This document shows positions 26,741 through 35,724 of a stretch of DNA of 64,000 nt, one piece after another; position 1 is the first letter of the stretch; each line of letters begins with the position of its first letter. The stretch comes from Pseudomonas sp. MYb327 (GTDB lineage Bacteria; Pseudomonadota; Gammaproteobacteria; Pseudomonadales; Pseudomonadaceae). The notes beneath the pieces are model-generated. The model worked only from the letters and a program-made list of their open reading frames with translations, was not told the DNA's origin and ran no database searches. The stretch lies in assembly GCF_040438925.1 (NCBI RefSeq), contig NZ_CP159258.1:3486001-3550000 (forward strand), written 5' to 3'. Position numbers and translations under genes: made by a program.

Positions 26741-27675
26741 TAACGTCGCCCTCCATTAGCAAGAAAATCGCTATAGGTAAGAGTGATACCTTCCAGCAGT
26801 GGTGTTTTCGCGCTCCACCCCAGAGATTTCAGCTTATCGATATTTAGCACTTTACGTGGTGTTCCATCCGGCTGCTGAATGTCATTAACGATAACACCCT
26901 CAAAACCAACGACATCGATCACCGTTTGTGCCAACTCCTGAATCTGGATATCACTTCCGACGCCAACGTTGTATAGGTTTTCGTCAGGGCGCGCTTCCAT
27001 GAGGTGAACACAAGCATCTGCCATGTCATCGACGTACAAAAACTCACGCCTCGGTTTACCCGAGCCCCAAACAACAAATTCCTTGTCGCCGTTTATCTTC
27101 GCCTCGTGGGCCTTGCGTATCAACGCAGGAAGAACATGGCAACTTTCGAGATTATAATTGTCATTGGGCCCATACAAATTTGTCGGCATGACCGAGGTAT
27201 AGCGGGTACCGTATTGACGGTTGTAACTCTCGCACAGCTTCACCCCCAAGATCTTCGCCAAGGCGTAGGGTTCATTGGTTTGCTCTAGTGACCCAGTCAG
27301 CAAATATTCTTCTCGAATGGGTTGCGGGCAATCGCGCGGATAAATACAACTGGAACCCAGGAACAACAATTCCTGCACCCCCGCCTGCCAAGCGGCGTGA
27401 ATGACATTGGCTTCGATCATCAGGTTTTGATAGATAAAATCTGCTCGAAACTTGTTATTCGCTTTAATGCCTCCAACTTTTCCCGCTGCCAGGAAAATAA
27501 AATCCGGCTTTTCAGTGCACAAATAATGAGTCACATCAGCTTGGCAAGTAAGATCTAACTCATCGTGAGTTTGATAGATCAAGTTGGTGTATCCAGCGGC
27601 GATAAGCCGCCGCTGAATAGCCGAGCCGGCCATACCTGAATGGCCGGCAATATAAATTTTGGCGCTTTTATCCAC
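26740..27675 (-). CDS. fcl: GDP-L-fucose synthase
   Basis: 311 residues, SDR epimerase/reductase of the GMER family. NADP motif GHSGMAGSAI (8-17), catalytic Ser and Cys in LGSSCIYP, Tyr-Lys in YALAK, and DNYNLESCHVLPALIRK with the conserved His. It converts GDP-4-keto-6-deoxymannose to GDP-L-fucose by 3,5-epimerisation and reduction. It lies 7 bases after gmd, the usual partner. The active-site set is intact, unlike the paralogue at 39914. Confidence 0.9.
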   Translation of the reverse strand: MDKSAKIYIAGHSGMAGSAIQRRLIAAGYTNLIYQTHDELDLTCQADVTHYLCTEKPDFIFLAAGKVGGIKANNKFRADFIYQNLMIEANVIHAAWQAGVQELLFLGSSCIYPRDCPQPIREEYLLTGSLEQTNEPYALAKILGVKLCESYNRQYGTRYTSVMPTNLYGPNDNYNLESCHVLPALIRKAHEAKINGDKEFVVWGSGKPRREFLYVDDMADACVHLMEARPDENLYNVGVGSDIQIQELAQTVIDVVGFEGVIVNDIQQPDGTPRKVLNIDKLKSLGWSAKTPLLEGITLTYSDFLANGGRR

Positions 27676-27682
27676 CTAAATA

Positions 27683-28768
27683 TTACTCGTGATAATCGTA
27701 AACAGAATAGCCATGAGTCTTTACGAGTTCATCGCGCTGAGCGGACTTAAGGTCCTCACTCATCATTTCTGATACCAATTCTTCAAAGGTAATTTTAGGA
27801 GTCCAACCTAGTTTTTGTTTCGCTTTGGTCGGGTCACCCAACAGTGTTTCTACTTCGGTAGGTCGGAAGTAACGCTCATCCACCGCGACAACGCACTTGC
27901 CATTGGCGTCGTAGCCTTTTTCGTCAACACCAGTACCTTTCCAAGTGATCTCGATTTCCGCGTGGGCAGCTGCAGCATTTACAAAATCACGAACGCTGTA
28001 TTGTTTCCCTGTCGCGATAACGAAATCTTCAGGATTTTCTTGCTGCAGCATCAGCCACTGCATTTCCACATAATCTTTCGCGTGACCCCAGTCACGAAGA
28101 GCATCGAGATTACCCAGATATAAGCAGTCTTGAAGACCCAACTTGATTCGTGCCAATGCACGTGTAATTTTACGAGTAACAAAGGTCTCACCGCGAACGG
28201 GGCTCTCATGGTTGAAGAGAATCCCGTTGCATGCATATATGCCGTACGCTTCGCGATAGTTCACGGTGATCCAGTAAGCGTAGAGTTTGGCTACTGCATA
28301 CGGAGACCGCGGATAAAAAGGTGTGGTCTCTTTCTGAGGGGTTTCTTGAACCAAACCATAAAGCTCAGAAGTTGAGGCTTGATAGAACCGAGTTTTCTTT
28401 TCCAAACCAAGGATGCGGATCGCTTCGAGAATCCGCAACGCGCCGAGCGCATCGGAGTTAGCCGTGTATTCAGGCTCTTCGAAGGACACCGCTACGTGGG
28501 ATTGTGCTGCCAAATTGTAGATTTCGTCAGGCTGGACTTGTTTGATCACCCGGATGAGACCGGTGGAATCGGTCATGTCGCCATAGTGGAGGACGAGACG
28601 ACGGTCGGACTCGTGAGGATCCTGATACAGGTGGTCAATTCGATCGGTGTTGAAAGAGGAGGCGCGACGCTTGATGCCATGGACCTCATACCCTTTGTCC
28701 AGAAGCAGCTCGGCCAAATAGGATCCGTCTTGACCTGTTACTCCAGTAATAAGCGCAACTTTTTTCAT
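27683..28768 (-). CDS. gmd: GDP-mannose 4,6-dehydratase
   Basis: 361 residues. NADP motif [15 protein letters not shown] (8-22), catalytic Thr/Ser region ASTSELYG and [15 protein letters not shown] with Tyr-Lys, then the RRNWGHAKDY-like [13 protein letters not shown]. It converts GDP-mannose to GDP-4-keto-6-deoxymannose, the precursor for fucose or D-rhamnose. The start MKKVALITG at 28768 matches the family; the open frame continues to 28843 without support. First gene of the gmd-fcl-GT2-GT4 group. Confidence 0.94.
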   Translation of the reverse strand: MKKVALITGVTGQDGSYLAELLLDKGYEVHGIKRRASSFNTDRIDHLYQDPHESDRRLVLHYGDMTDSTGLIRVIKQVQPDEIYNLAAQSHVAVSFEEPEYTANSDALGALRILEAIRILGLEKKTRFYQASTSELYGLVQETPQKETTPFYPRSPYAVAKLYAYWITVNYREAYGIYACNGILFNHESPVRGETFVTRKITRALARIKLGLQDCLYLGNLDALRDWGHAKDYVEMQWLMLQQENPEDFVIATGKQYSVRDFVNAAAAHAEIEITWKGTGVDEKGYDANGKCVVAVDERYFRPTEVETLLGDPTKAKQKLGWTPKITFEELVSEMMSEDLKSAQRDELVKTHGYSVYDYHE

Positions 28769-29015
28769 ATGCTTCTCTTTCAGTTGTATGTCACCGAGTC
28801 GATTGGGTGACCGTGGTAAATATGCACCTGTGAATGATGCCATTATCTGGTGGATGCGGAAAGCACGAAATGCCCCAGTTCCAGCAGTTCCCAGTGGGGC
28901 ATGCCTACAAAAAAATCTCGTGAAGGCCGCCGTTTTGACAGCCTATTATGGACCGACGAAATCTGACTCTCAGCCACCCAGCTTATTTCGCGAGCGCGTC
29001 TTAAAATCAGACCAA

Positions 29016-29036
29016 AGGCAACAAAAATTGTCGCCT
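29016..29036 (-). terminator. Weak terminator-like stem-loop after the large membrane protein gene
   Basis: Read on the minus strand AGGCGACAA-TTT-TTGTTGCCT forms a near-perfect stem with one G-T pair, followed by TTGGTCTGATTTT. It lies 18 bases beyond the stop at 29054. The loop is very small, so this is a weak call. Confidence 0.3.
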
Positions 29037-29053
29037 AATACGTCAGGTTCCGA

Positions 29054-31528
29054 TTAATTTTTCACGACGCAGCTGATTTCTGCGAACCAAGCACTACCGT
29101 CCTGCACCAAAGCAAATCGAAGATGCTGGTCATTGGTAAGGGGTTTATCACCAGGCATGTGAATCGATTGGAAAGGAACTTTAACTGTCTTGCTTTCACC
29201 TGGATTCATATCACCGTTAAGTGACACACGGTAGCCGTTGTCCCATACGACTAATGCGCCATCAGCGGATTCTGTGTGATAACCAATTTTGATAGGGTAC
29301 GATCCTGAGCCTAGAGTCCAGCGGAAAAAGCTCCTATTGGTAAGCGTTAAGCTTAACGTTTTTGCCGTATTAGTATCAACTTCGGGGTTAAGCTCACATT
29401 CCAAGCTACCCTTCATATCAGAATACGGGGCAACTGGCGTATCACCAGTTCCTTTAAATAGAGTGACACTATCTACAAATAACTCGAGATGTTCATTCCG
29501 AGTTATTGTTATCGGAAGCTCACCTTCATACCCATCAATGAAAGCCTTTACCTTATCTGCATCAAGCAAAGTTGGAAAGGAAGTCCGGCCCACCACATCT
29601 TTCGAGGTAACGTATAACGACTCTATATTTGTAAATTGCTTGTCGTAGGTAATCCGATATCCGGGATCTTGTAATGCAACAACCGAAAATCCGCTCGGCT
29701 TATCCTCGGTTACCGTATACCCTAAATCATGAAGCTGATTGTATATTCTAGAATATTCATCATCTTTGACTACGGTCCTATCAATCACAACCGATTTAAA
29801 ACCAACGGCTTGAACTTCTGTTAACAACTGGGTAAAAGGTAACTTTGAAATTCGGTTATTCCAGTTATCCGCAGGACTATTTTTTGCTCCACCATTACTC
29901 CAACGAATAGAATTAGAGTGCAGATAGGTTCTGACATGAGCAAAGGAACCCCAACCATAGTATTTATTTTCGCGGAGGTATTGCGAGTAAGGGTACTGGT
30001 AAACCATTGCACCTGATGGTAAAGCTGACTCTAAATTGTGAACGAAATTTCTTTCCGCTAGAAATTTGGCGGCTGCCGGTTCCTTACCTTTAAACGAATC
30101 TGTTGGAGTTTGATCATATAAAGCTAGGCACGTAATCAATACAACAACAACTTTTATAATCATTTTTTTCGTCCTACCACTAGCATCCATTGCGATCGTA
30201 GCGACGAATCCGGCCCCCAAATAAAGCACAAACAGGAGAAAAATCGGAAAGCGATCATAAGCCCTTATCGTAGGGAACACCAAGGCAATCAGAGTTCCGA
30301 CACCGCCGAAGATAGAACATATAAAAATGAATGATGAAATGGATAGAATGCTATCACTCAGAGCTTGACGATCCCTAGAGAATGTTGACAAGCGGGAATC
30401 AATAACCTTCTTGAAAGACGGTATGGCGACAATGATCAAGCTGAACGCAAGCAAGAGACTTCCCAGAGAACCGAGCGGCACCACTGCCTGATAGCTTTTA
30501 AAAGCCCTCGCCTCGTCGCTGGATTTAATCATTGTCTGACCAGCATCGTTCATAGCCTGAATACGATGCTGTCCGATAGGCGCAATCATCATTTTTAAGC
30601 TAGTCGAATAGACCTCCGCTTCGAAGGGCTGCTTAATTAGAGATGAGTCAATGACTCCATTCGGATAAAACTCATCATAGTGGCTCTTCTTGTAGTTCGT
30701 CAGTGGCAACTGGAGCATTAGCGATGTTAACAAAAGAGCCAAAATTAACGTGAGTCCAGGAATCAATTTTATAGGGTGGCGCCATCCCCCCAAAAGAGTT
30801 CGACTCCCAACAGCGAACCCTAGCAGCAGTAAAGTAAAGAAAGCATAGTACCCATCAGAAAGCGCGGTAAGGACCACAAACAGAATACATAATAAAAAAA
30901 ACCTGTCTCGAAACAACGAAAAAATTTTACTTTTCGCACTCAACCTTTCAGATTGAAAACTAGATTCAAAACGCCCCGTAAAAATGAATACTATCGAAAC
31001 AATAGATAACGGAATCACAAAGTAATCAGTTATAAACACCCAAAACATGTAATTAATACGGAAAGATGTAAACGCAAATAGAACCCCCATACAGAACGAC
31101 GACAACCTATTTATCCCTAGCAGCCGTCCCGCGACGTATGAGCAAACGCTAATTAATGCAAAGTTTAAAAAATAATAGGTTTGCTGGAGTCTTACAGCAT
31201 CATCAATCATTGGCGAAAGAGCGAGCATTAATATTGAGTGCAAAGCGCTAGTTTGAGCCGCCGCATTATGGTGCCAGCTAGCAATATCGGGCGCCCCCAA
31301 ATATGGGTTATATAGAACCCAACCTGTGTCCTTCAATACTTTCGTAAGGACGAGCTGCCAAATCTCATCATGATCACCATATATAAGCGGAACAGACATA
31401 TCCCAATGATTTAGACCCAAAAGATAGTATGCCAAAAGCAACGGAATACCGACAATAAAAACCGCCCGCAAGGATCTACCGATAAAAGCACTAGACATTT
31501 CAAGCCTGCTGTTTTTTAAATTCATCAT
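29054..31528 (-). CDS. Large multi-spanning membrane protein, probable GT-C-type glycosyltransferase
   Basis: 824 residues. Roughly the first 480 residues contain a dozen hydrophobic segments; after the first helix, the loop IYGDHDEIWQLVLTK holds an acidic pair like those of GT-C enzymes. The remaining 340 residues appear to be an extracytoplasmic domain, rich in beta structure at the end. Position after gtrB and gtrA fits the specificity (GtrC-like) component that transfers the lipid-linked sugar to the polymer in the periplasm; direct family recognition is weak. The ATG at 31528 overlaps the gtrA stop (ATGA), favouring this start over 31585 or 31498. Confidence 0.7.
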   Translation of the reverse strand: MMNLKNSRLEMSSAFIGRSLRAVFIVGIPLLLAYYLLGLNHWDMSVPLIYGDHDEIWQLVLTKVLKDTGWVLYNPYLGAPDIASWHHNAAAQTSALHSILMLALSPMIDDAVRLQQTYYFLNFALISVCSYVAGRLLGINRLSSFCMGVLFAFTSFRINYMFWVFITDYFVIPLSIVSIVFIFTGRFESSFQSERLSAKSKIFSLFRDRFFLLCILFVVLTALSDGYYAFFTLLLLGFAVGSRTLLGGWRHPIKLIPGLTLILALLLTSLMLQLPLTNYKKSHYDEFYPNGVIDSSLIKQPFEAEVYSTSLKMMIAPIGQHRIQAMNDAGQTMIKSSDEARAFKSYQAVVPLGSLGSLLLAFSLIIVAIPSFKKVIDSRLSTFSRDRQALSDSILSISSFIFICSIFGGVGTLIALVFPTIRAYDRFPIFLLFVLYLGAGFVATIAMDASGRTKKMIIKVVVVLITCLALYDQTPTDSFKGKEPAAAKFLAERNFVHNLESALPSGAMVYQYPYSQYLRENKYYGWGSFAHVRTYLHSNSIRWSNGGAKNSPADNWNNRISKLPFTQLLTEVQAVGFKSVVIDRTVVKDDEYSRIYNQLHDLGYTVTEDKPSGFSVVALQDPGYRITYDKQFTNIESLYVTSKDVVGRTSFPTLLDADKVKAFIDGYEGELPITITRNEHLELFVDSVTLFKGTGDTPVAPYSDMKGSLECELNPEVDTNTAKTLSLTLTNRSFFRWTLGSGSYPIKIGYHTESADGALVVWDNGYRVSLNGDMNPGESKTVKVPFQSIHMPGDKPLTNDQHLRFALVQDGSAWFAEISCVVKN

Positions 31529-31938
31529 AGGTGCGATGCACCATTCCCTGTTTTCGCTGGCGAATGAAATACAAAAAACCTGCATCCAAAAAACATGGAA
31601 ATAGTGTAGAAAAAGATACCCGCCAACTGCGCAACGTATGGATTAGCGCCGACAACATCGATAACACACAAAACAATAGCCAGGTTTATTGCATAAGCAA
31701 CAGCCGCCACAACTACAAACTTCGCAATGGAGTAAGGTGTAGATCTATCACTACGAAAAGTCCACATCCTATTCAAAAGATAACTAACTATCAGACCAAG
31801 AATATAACCAAAGGAGTTTGCTGCTATTGGACTTGCATCAAAAAAATACATCAATGCATAGATTGCGAACAATCCGATAGCAGTATTTACCAAGCCTACA
31901 GCACCGAACTTGATCGCTTGGACTATAAGTTTATTCAT
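31525..31938 (-). CDS. gtrA: GtrA family membrane protein
   Basis: 137 residues, four membrane helices, with the GtrA signature FGAVGLVNTAIGLFAIYALM and the central SYLLNRMWTFRS. GtrA-type proteins are proposed to flip undecaprenyl-phosphate-linked sugars across the inner membrane. It overlaps the preceding methyltransferase and the following gene by 4 bases each, so the four genes from gtrB are probably translated in a coupled manner. Confidence 0.9.
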   Translation of the reverse strand: MNKLIVQAIKFGAVGLVNTAIGLFAIYALMYFFDASPIAANSFGYILGLIVSYLLNRMWTFRSDRSTPYSIAKFVVVAAVAYAINLAIVLCVIDVVGANPYVAQLAGIFFYTISMFFGCRFFVFHSPAKTGNGASHL

Positions 31939-32663
31939 TGTTGTTTAAGCGCCGACATTCTGTACTGTGCGCCTAAAGCTAACCAACCTAGATATTTCTC
32001 TGCAGGCCTTAGCACACGAAACATCGACGGAAAAAACATTCGGTAGGTAACTTTTGCGTCGTTCCAACCCGCCAACTCTGCACGCTTACCCATTGTTCGG
32101 CCAATAATAAGCTTGGCATTAACATCAAGCGGGCAAGTATTGACTGCTCTAACAGTTAGTGGGTTAAACGGATTGTGCTCGTAAATTACCAGCAAGCCTC
32201 CAGGTCGGGTAACCCGATGTAACTCCTGTAGCCAATGCTGGTGATCCTCATGAGGTATATGGTGAAAAACGCATGCTGAGAACACGATATCTTGGCTACC
32301 AGAATCAAGTGGTATCCTATCGCCGATCAGTGCGTATTGTTCATTACCTGGAAATCGCGTTTTGGCAATCTCAATACTGCGACCAGATACATCACCACAA
32401 TTAAGTACTGCATCCGGAAAATATTTTCGAAAGTAAGGCAATGAATTGCCAATCCCGCTTCCAAAGTCAAGAATAGAGTTCGCAGGTAGTTTTCTAAGTT
32501 TGATAAGCGCTGCTAAGTCGGAAATTTTATACTCTGAGAAAAACTCAGGCCCTTCACCGGTGATAGCAATATTTTCTTTATGCTGATCATGATATTCATC
32601 AGCCAACGAATCAAACTCCGCACGCATGCGCTGATCATTGGTAGGGGGGATTTTGTCGTTCAT
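31935..32663 (-). CDS. Class I SAM-dependent methyltransferase
   Basis: 242 residues. Motif I ILDFGSGIGNSLPYF (about 64-78), acidic NCGDVSG, and the Methyltransf_11-like VFHHIPHEDHQHWLQELHRV and RPGGLLVIYEHNP. The C terminus (FRVLRPAEKYLGWLALGAQY) could be weakly membrane-associated. Substrate unknown. It is embedded between gtrB and gtrA with 4-base overlaps on both sides, so it may methylate the lipid-linked sugar made by GtrB, or the donor (inference). Confidence 0.85.
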   Translation of the reverse strand: MNDKIPPTNDQRMRAEFDSLADEYHDQHKENIAITGEGPEFFSEYKISDLAALIKLRKLPANSILDFGSGIGNSLPYFRKYFPDAVLNCGDVSGRSIEIAKTRFPGNEQYALIGDRIPLDSGSQDIVFSACVFHHIPHEDHQHWLQELHRVTRPGGLLVIYEHNPFNPLTVRAVNTCPLDVNAKLIIGRTMGKRAELAGWNDAKVTYRMFFPSMFRVLRPAEKYLGWLALGAQYRMSALKQQ

Positions 32664-33637
32664 TTTGACTCCACCTCATCAGGACGGGCTTTCACGGAAT
32701 TTTTTGGAGATGAAACCACTTCCTGAATTATAAATAATGGTCGACCTTTCGCTTCAACATATAACCGACCAAGGTATTCCCCCATGACACCCGCAACAAA
32801 TAATTGAATACTGCCCAAAGCGAGCATTATTACAGCCAAGGATGTCCAGCCATCGACGCTATTCCCAGTGAAATAGTGAATTAGGACATACACCAATAAC
32901 AGCAATGTGGCCGCACCAAAGCAAATGCCGAAATAAGAAGCCAACCTTAACGGTCGTACTGAAAAGCCAGTAATTGCATCGATCGCAAATCGAATCATCT
33001 TGGACAGTGGGTATTTTGTCTCGCCAGCAAATCTAGCGGAGCGCTCATAAGGCAGCGCTTCTTGATCCAAGCCAATCCAGCTTACCATCCCGCGAATGAA
33101 GCGATGATGCTCCGGCATGCTATTCAACAGATCAACAGCCCTGCGGCTCATCAGGCGGAAGTCGCCGGTATCCGCAGGTATGTCGATATCTACCATTCGG
33201 TCCAGAATGCGATAGAAATAGTGGGCAGAGGCTTTTTTGAACAATGTCTCGCCTTCGCGCTTGATACGTTGACCGTACACAACGTCACGGCCAGCATCCA
33301 TGCGCTCCATCATTTTAGCCAACAACTCAGGTGGATCCTGTAGGTCGGCATCAAGGATGAAAACACGCTCGCCTCGACACATCTGCAAGCCCGCAGACAA
33401 CGCAAGTTGATGTCCGTGGTTGCGGGAAAGATTGATCGCCACTACGTGGCTGTCGGCTTCCGACAACTCTCGCATGAGCCTCCAGGTTGCATCCTTGGAC
33501 CCATCATTTATCAGGACGAGTTCGTAATCTTCGCCAAGCTGTTCTCGACAGACCGCAGTTACCCGCCGGTGCAGCTCTAGGACACCCTCCTCTTCGTTAT
33601 AACAAGGAACGACAACTGATAATTTTGGCCCCAACAT
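32660..33637 (-). CDS. gtrB: Polyprenyl-phosphate glycosyltransferase (GtrB-like, GT2)
   Basis: 325 residues. N-terminal GT-A domain: LSVVVPCYNEEEGVLELHRR, then DADLQDPPELLAKMM with the DXD motif, and YGQRIKREGETLFKK; two C-terminal membrane helices (about 225-300). This is the DPM1/GtrB arrangement: transfer of a hexose from a nucleotide sugar to undecaprenyl phosphate on the cytoplasmic face. AAGGAT stands before the ATG at 33637; the longer frame to 33718 would run into galE. It lies 34 bases after galE, hinting at UDP-Glc or UDP-Gal as donor. Confidence 0.9.
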   Translation of the reverse strand: MLGPKLSVVVPCYNEEEGVLELHRRVTAVCREQLGEDYELVLINDGSKDATWRLMRELSEADSHVVAINLSRNHGHQLALSAGLQMCRGERVFILDADLQDPPELLAKMMERMDAGRDVVYGQRIKREGETLFKKASAHYFYRILDRMVDIDIPADTGDFRLMSRRAVDLLNSMPEHHRFIRGMVSWIGLDQEALPYERSARFAGETKYPLSKMIRFAIDAITGFSVRPLRLASYFGICFGAATLLLLVYVLIHYFTGNSVDGWTSLAVIMLALGSIQLFVAGVMGEYLGRLYVEAKGRPLFIIQEVVSSPKNSVKARPDEVESK

Positions 33638-33671
33638 TGATCCATCCTTTGTATATAAATGCAATTTTTCT

Positions 33672-34655
33672 TCAGCGGGACGAGTGCCACGCAAGGGCGT
33701 GAGCAATAATATCGTCAAGTGCCGGAAAGCGTGGAGTCCAGTTCAAAACGGATTTTGCATTCTCAGCATCTGCCACCAACACCGCTGGATCTCCTTCCCG
33801 GCGAGCGACAAATTCGTAGGGAACCGCTTTGCCCGCTAGGCGGCCTACGCTTTCGAGCACTTCTCTTACGCTGTAGCCTTCCCCGTTTCCAAGATTAAGC
33901 TTCAGAGATGGGCCTTGCTTACGTAAATGAGCCAATGCTGAAAGGTGCGCCGCCGCAATGTCACAGACATGAACGTAGTCGCGGATGCATGTCCCGTCAG
34001 CAGTAGGGTAATCATTGCCGTAAACTTTCAGCGATGGTCCACGCCCCAATGCAGCATTGATCGCCAGCGGGATGAGGTGAGTCTCTGGCTCATGGCACTC
34101 ACCAATTGACCCGTCGGGTTGCGCCCCGGCAGCGTTAAAGTACCTGAGGCAAACATGCCGGATACCGTAGGCTGCCTCATAGTCAGGTAAAACCTGTTCA
34201 ACCAGAAACTTGGATCTCCCGTAAGGATTGATCGGCATTGTCGGATGAGACTCGTTAATACGAGTTACTACAGGATTTCCAAATATGGCTGCGGTAGAAG
34301 AAAAGATGAAGTTCTTGACTCCGTGTCGGGCCATGCAGCCAAGCAGTGACAACGTACTACTTACGTTATTGTCAAAATACTTGGCCGGTAGCTGTATCGA
34401 CTCCCCGACCTGTATGAAAGACGCAAAGTGCATAACAGCGTCTACTGAGTATTTCTCGAAAATTTGCTCAAGCAGATTTTGATCGCCGGCATCCCCGATA
34501 ATCAGCGGCACTTCTGGATGGACAGAATCCGCCGATCCGGAGCTCATATCATCCAATATGACCGTAGGCAATCCGGCGTCGACCAGCATCCGAACCATAT
34601 GGGAGCCTATGTAGCCCGCCCCTCCAATTACCAGGACGCATTTGTCGGCGCTCAC
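33672..34655 (-). CDS. galE: UDP-glucose 4-epimerase
   Basis: 327 residues, SDR epimerase. NAD motif GGAGYIGSHMVRML (10-23), catalytic Ser/Thr in FSSTAAIFG, Tyr-Lys in NPYGRSKFLVE, and GTCIRDYVHVCDIAAAH, the GalE-typical block. It interconverts UDP-glucose and UDP-galactose (possibly the HexNAc forms). Located between the FkbM-type gene and gtrB on the same strand, it probably supplies the donor for a nearby transferase. Confidence 0.9.
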   Translation of the reverse strand: MSADKCVLVIGGAGYIGSHMVRMLVDAGLPTVILDDMSSGSADSVHPEVPLIIGDAGDQNLLEQIFEKYSVDAVMHFASFIQVGESIQLPAKYFDNNVSSTLSLLGCMARHGVKNFIFSSTAAIFGNPVVTRINESHPTMPINPYGRSKFLVEQVLPDYEAAYGIRHVCLRYFNAAGAQPDGSIGECHEPETHLIPLAINAALGRGPSLKVYGNDYPTADGTCIRDYVHVCDIAAAHLSALAHLRKQGPSLKLNLGNGEGYSVREVLESVGRLAGKAVPYEFVARREGDPAVLVADAENAKSVLNWTPRFPALDDIIAHALAWHSSR

Positions 34656-34716
34656 ACCATAACTCCTGAGTTACAGGAAGCGCGACGTTGTAGAACGCCT
34701 TTATAGTGACAGGTCG

Positions 34717-35724
34717 TCATACGGCCACCCAACTCTCATCTGGAACAACCCAGAAATCTTCGCTTATAGAAGAAAAGACGGGATGCGACTCATACGCTTC
34801 GGAGGCAGAAAGCGTTTCAAGCCTGCCTTCGGCTACATCAGCCCTCACAAAGAATGCATTGTAACTACATGTGCCCACCGTACACAGTCGATACCCTTTC
34901 AAGTCAAACAGTTTAATCCATGCATTCAGACTGGTTGCACCTGATTGCTGCCAGCGCTTGCTGAATTCATTACGATCTGGTTGTACGACGCTGTATCGAT
35001 CACGAAAACGCTTCTCGAATTCAACTACCACTACTCGTGGCCGAATTGCGGTCACTTTTTCCATTACCGCATAGTCGCCACCGTCGATATCCAGGATAAG
35101 CAAATCCGGTTCGAGTTGAGGATTCGCAGCGATCAGGACTTCGTTGATATTCTCTGGAGACACCATCTGTTGGACAATATTGGGTGAGTAGTAAGTGTTG
35201 ACTCCCTCTCTCTCCCAATGATAGTGCTGAGTGGCATGCGCGCGCGCAAAGAAATACCTCATTCGGCTGCATTCGATTTCTTCGAGTTCGATAACTGAAG
35301 CATGCCAGCCGTGATTTATAATCAAATTGGTCGTCAGGTTTTCAGGAATACCAATATCTGAATGGTTGCAATTACTCCCAATTTCAATGGCATAACAATT
35401 GGTAGTGCCTATTTGAGCAAACAGACGAAGAAGGATTCCATCTTCATCATTTTGGGAGAAAGCTCGAAAACCATATTTCACCAAGTCGCGATGAGCCAAA
35501 ACCGTGGGTGGCGAAGCCTCCCATGAGGCAATAAGTTGCTTCTGGACCGCGGCATCATTGGCGATGGTATTTCGACGAAGCAAAGGATTAACTTTTACTA
35601 AATCATCAGCAGAAAGTGTCTTTTGATGTATTAAATTTTCCAGTTTCTGTTGACGCTCGCCAAGATTTCTCAGTGCGTCAAGGGCAGCATCCAGCTTCTG
35701 GAACAGGGTCAAATTCTTACGCAT
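34717..35724 (-). CDS. FkbM-type methyltransferase-like protein
   Basis: 335 residues. The N-terminal 35 residues have a leucine-spaced, charged pattern (LFQKLDAALDALRNLGERQ, then KLENLIHQ) that could form a short coiled coil. The core resembles FkbM methyltransferases: AIEIGSNCNHSDIGIPE as SAM-binding motif I, VIELEEIEC, and the late LLILDIDGGDYAVMEK followed by RPRVVVVEFE. The motif I sequence is atypical, so activity is not certain. It overlaps the wzt stop by 8 bases. That position suits a chain-terminating or capping methyltransferase recognised by Wzt (inference). Confidence 0.65.
   Translation of the reverse strand: MRKNLTLFQKLDAALDALRNLGERQQKLENLIHQKTLSADDLVKVNPLLRRNTIANDAAVQKQLIASWEASPPTVLAHRDLVKYGFRAFSQNDEDGILLRLFAQIGTTNCYAIEIGSNCNHSDIGIPENLTTNLIINHGWHASVIELEEIECSRMRYFFARAHATQHYHWEREGVNTYYSPNIVQQMVSPENINEVLIAANPQLEPDLLILDIDGGDYAVMEKVTAIRPRVVVVEFEKRFRDRYSVVQPDRNEFSKRWQQSGATSLNAWIKLFDLKGYRLCTVGTCSYNAFFVRADVAEGRLETLSASEAYESHPVFSSISEDFWVVPDESWVAV

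Noticed and set aside
28870..28902. Inverted repeat ATGCCCCA / TGGGGCAT in the gmd upstream spacer, considered as a terminator
   Set aside because: No T-run follows on either strand, so there is no terminator signature; a regulatory role cannot be shown.
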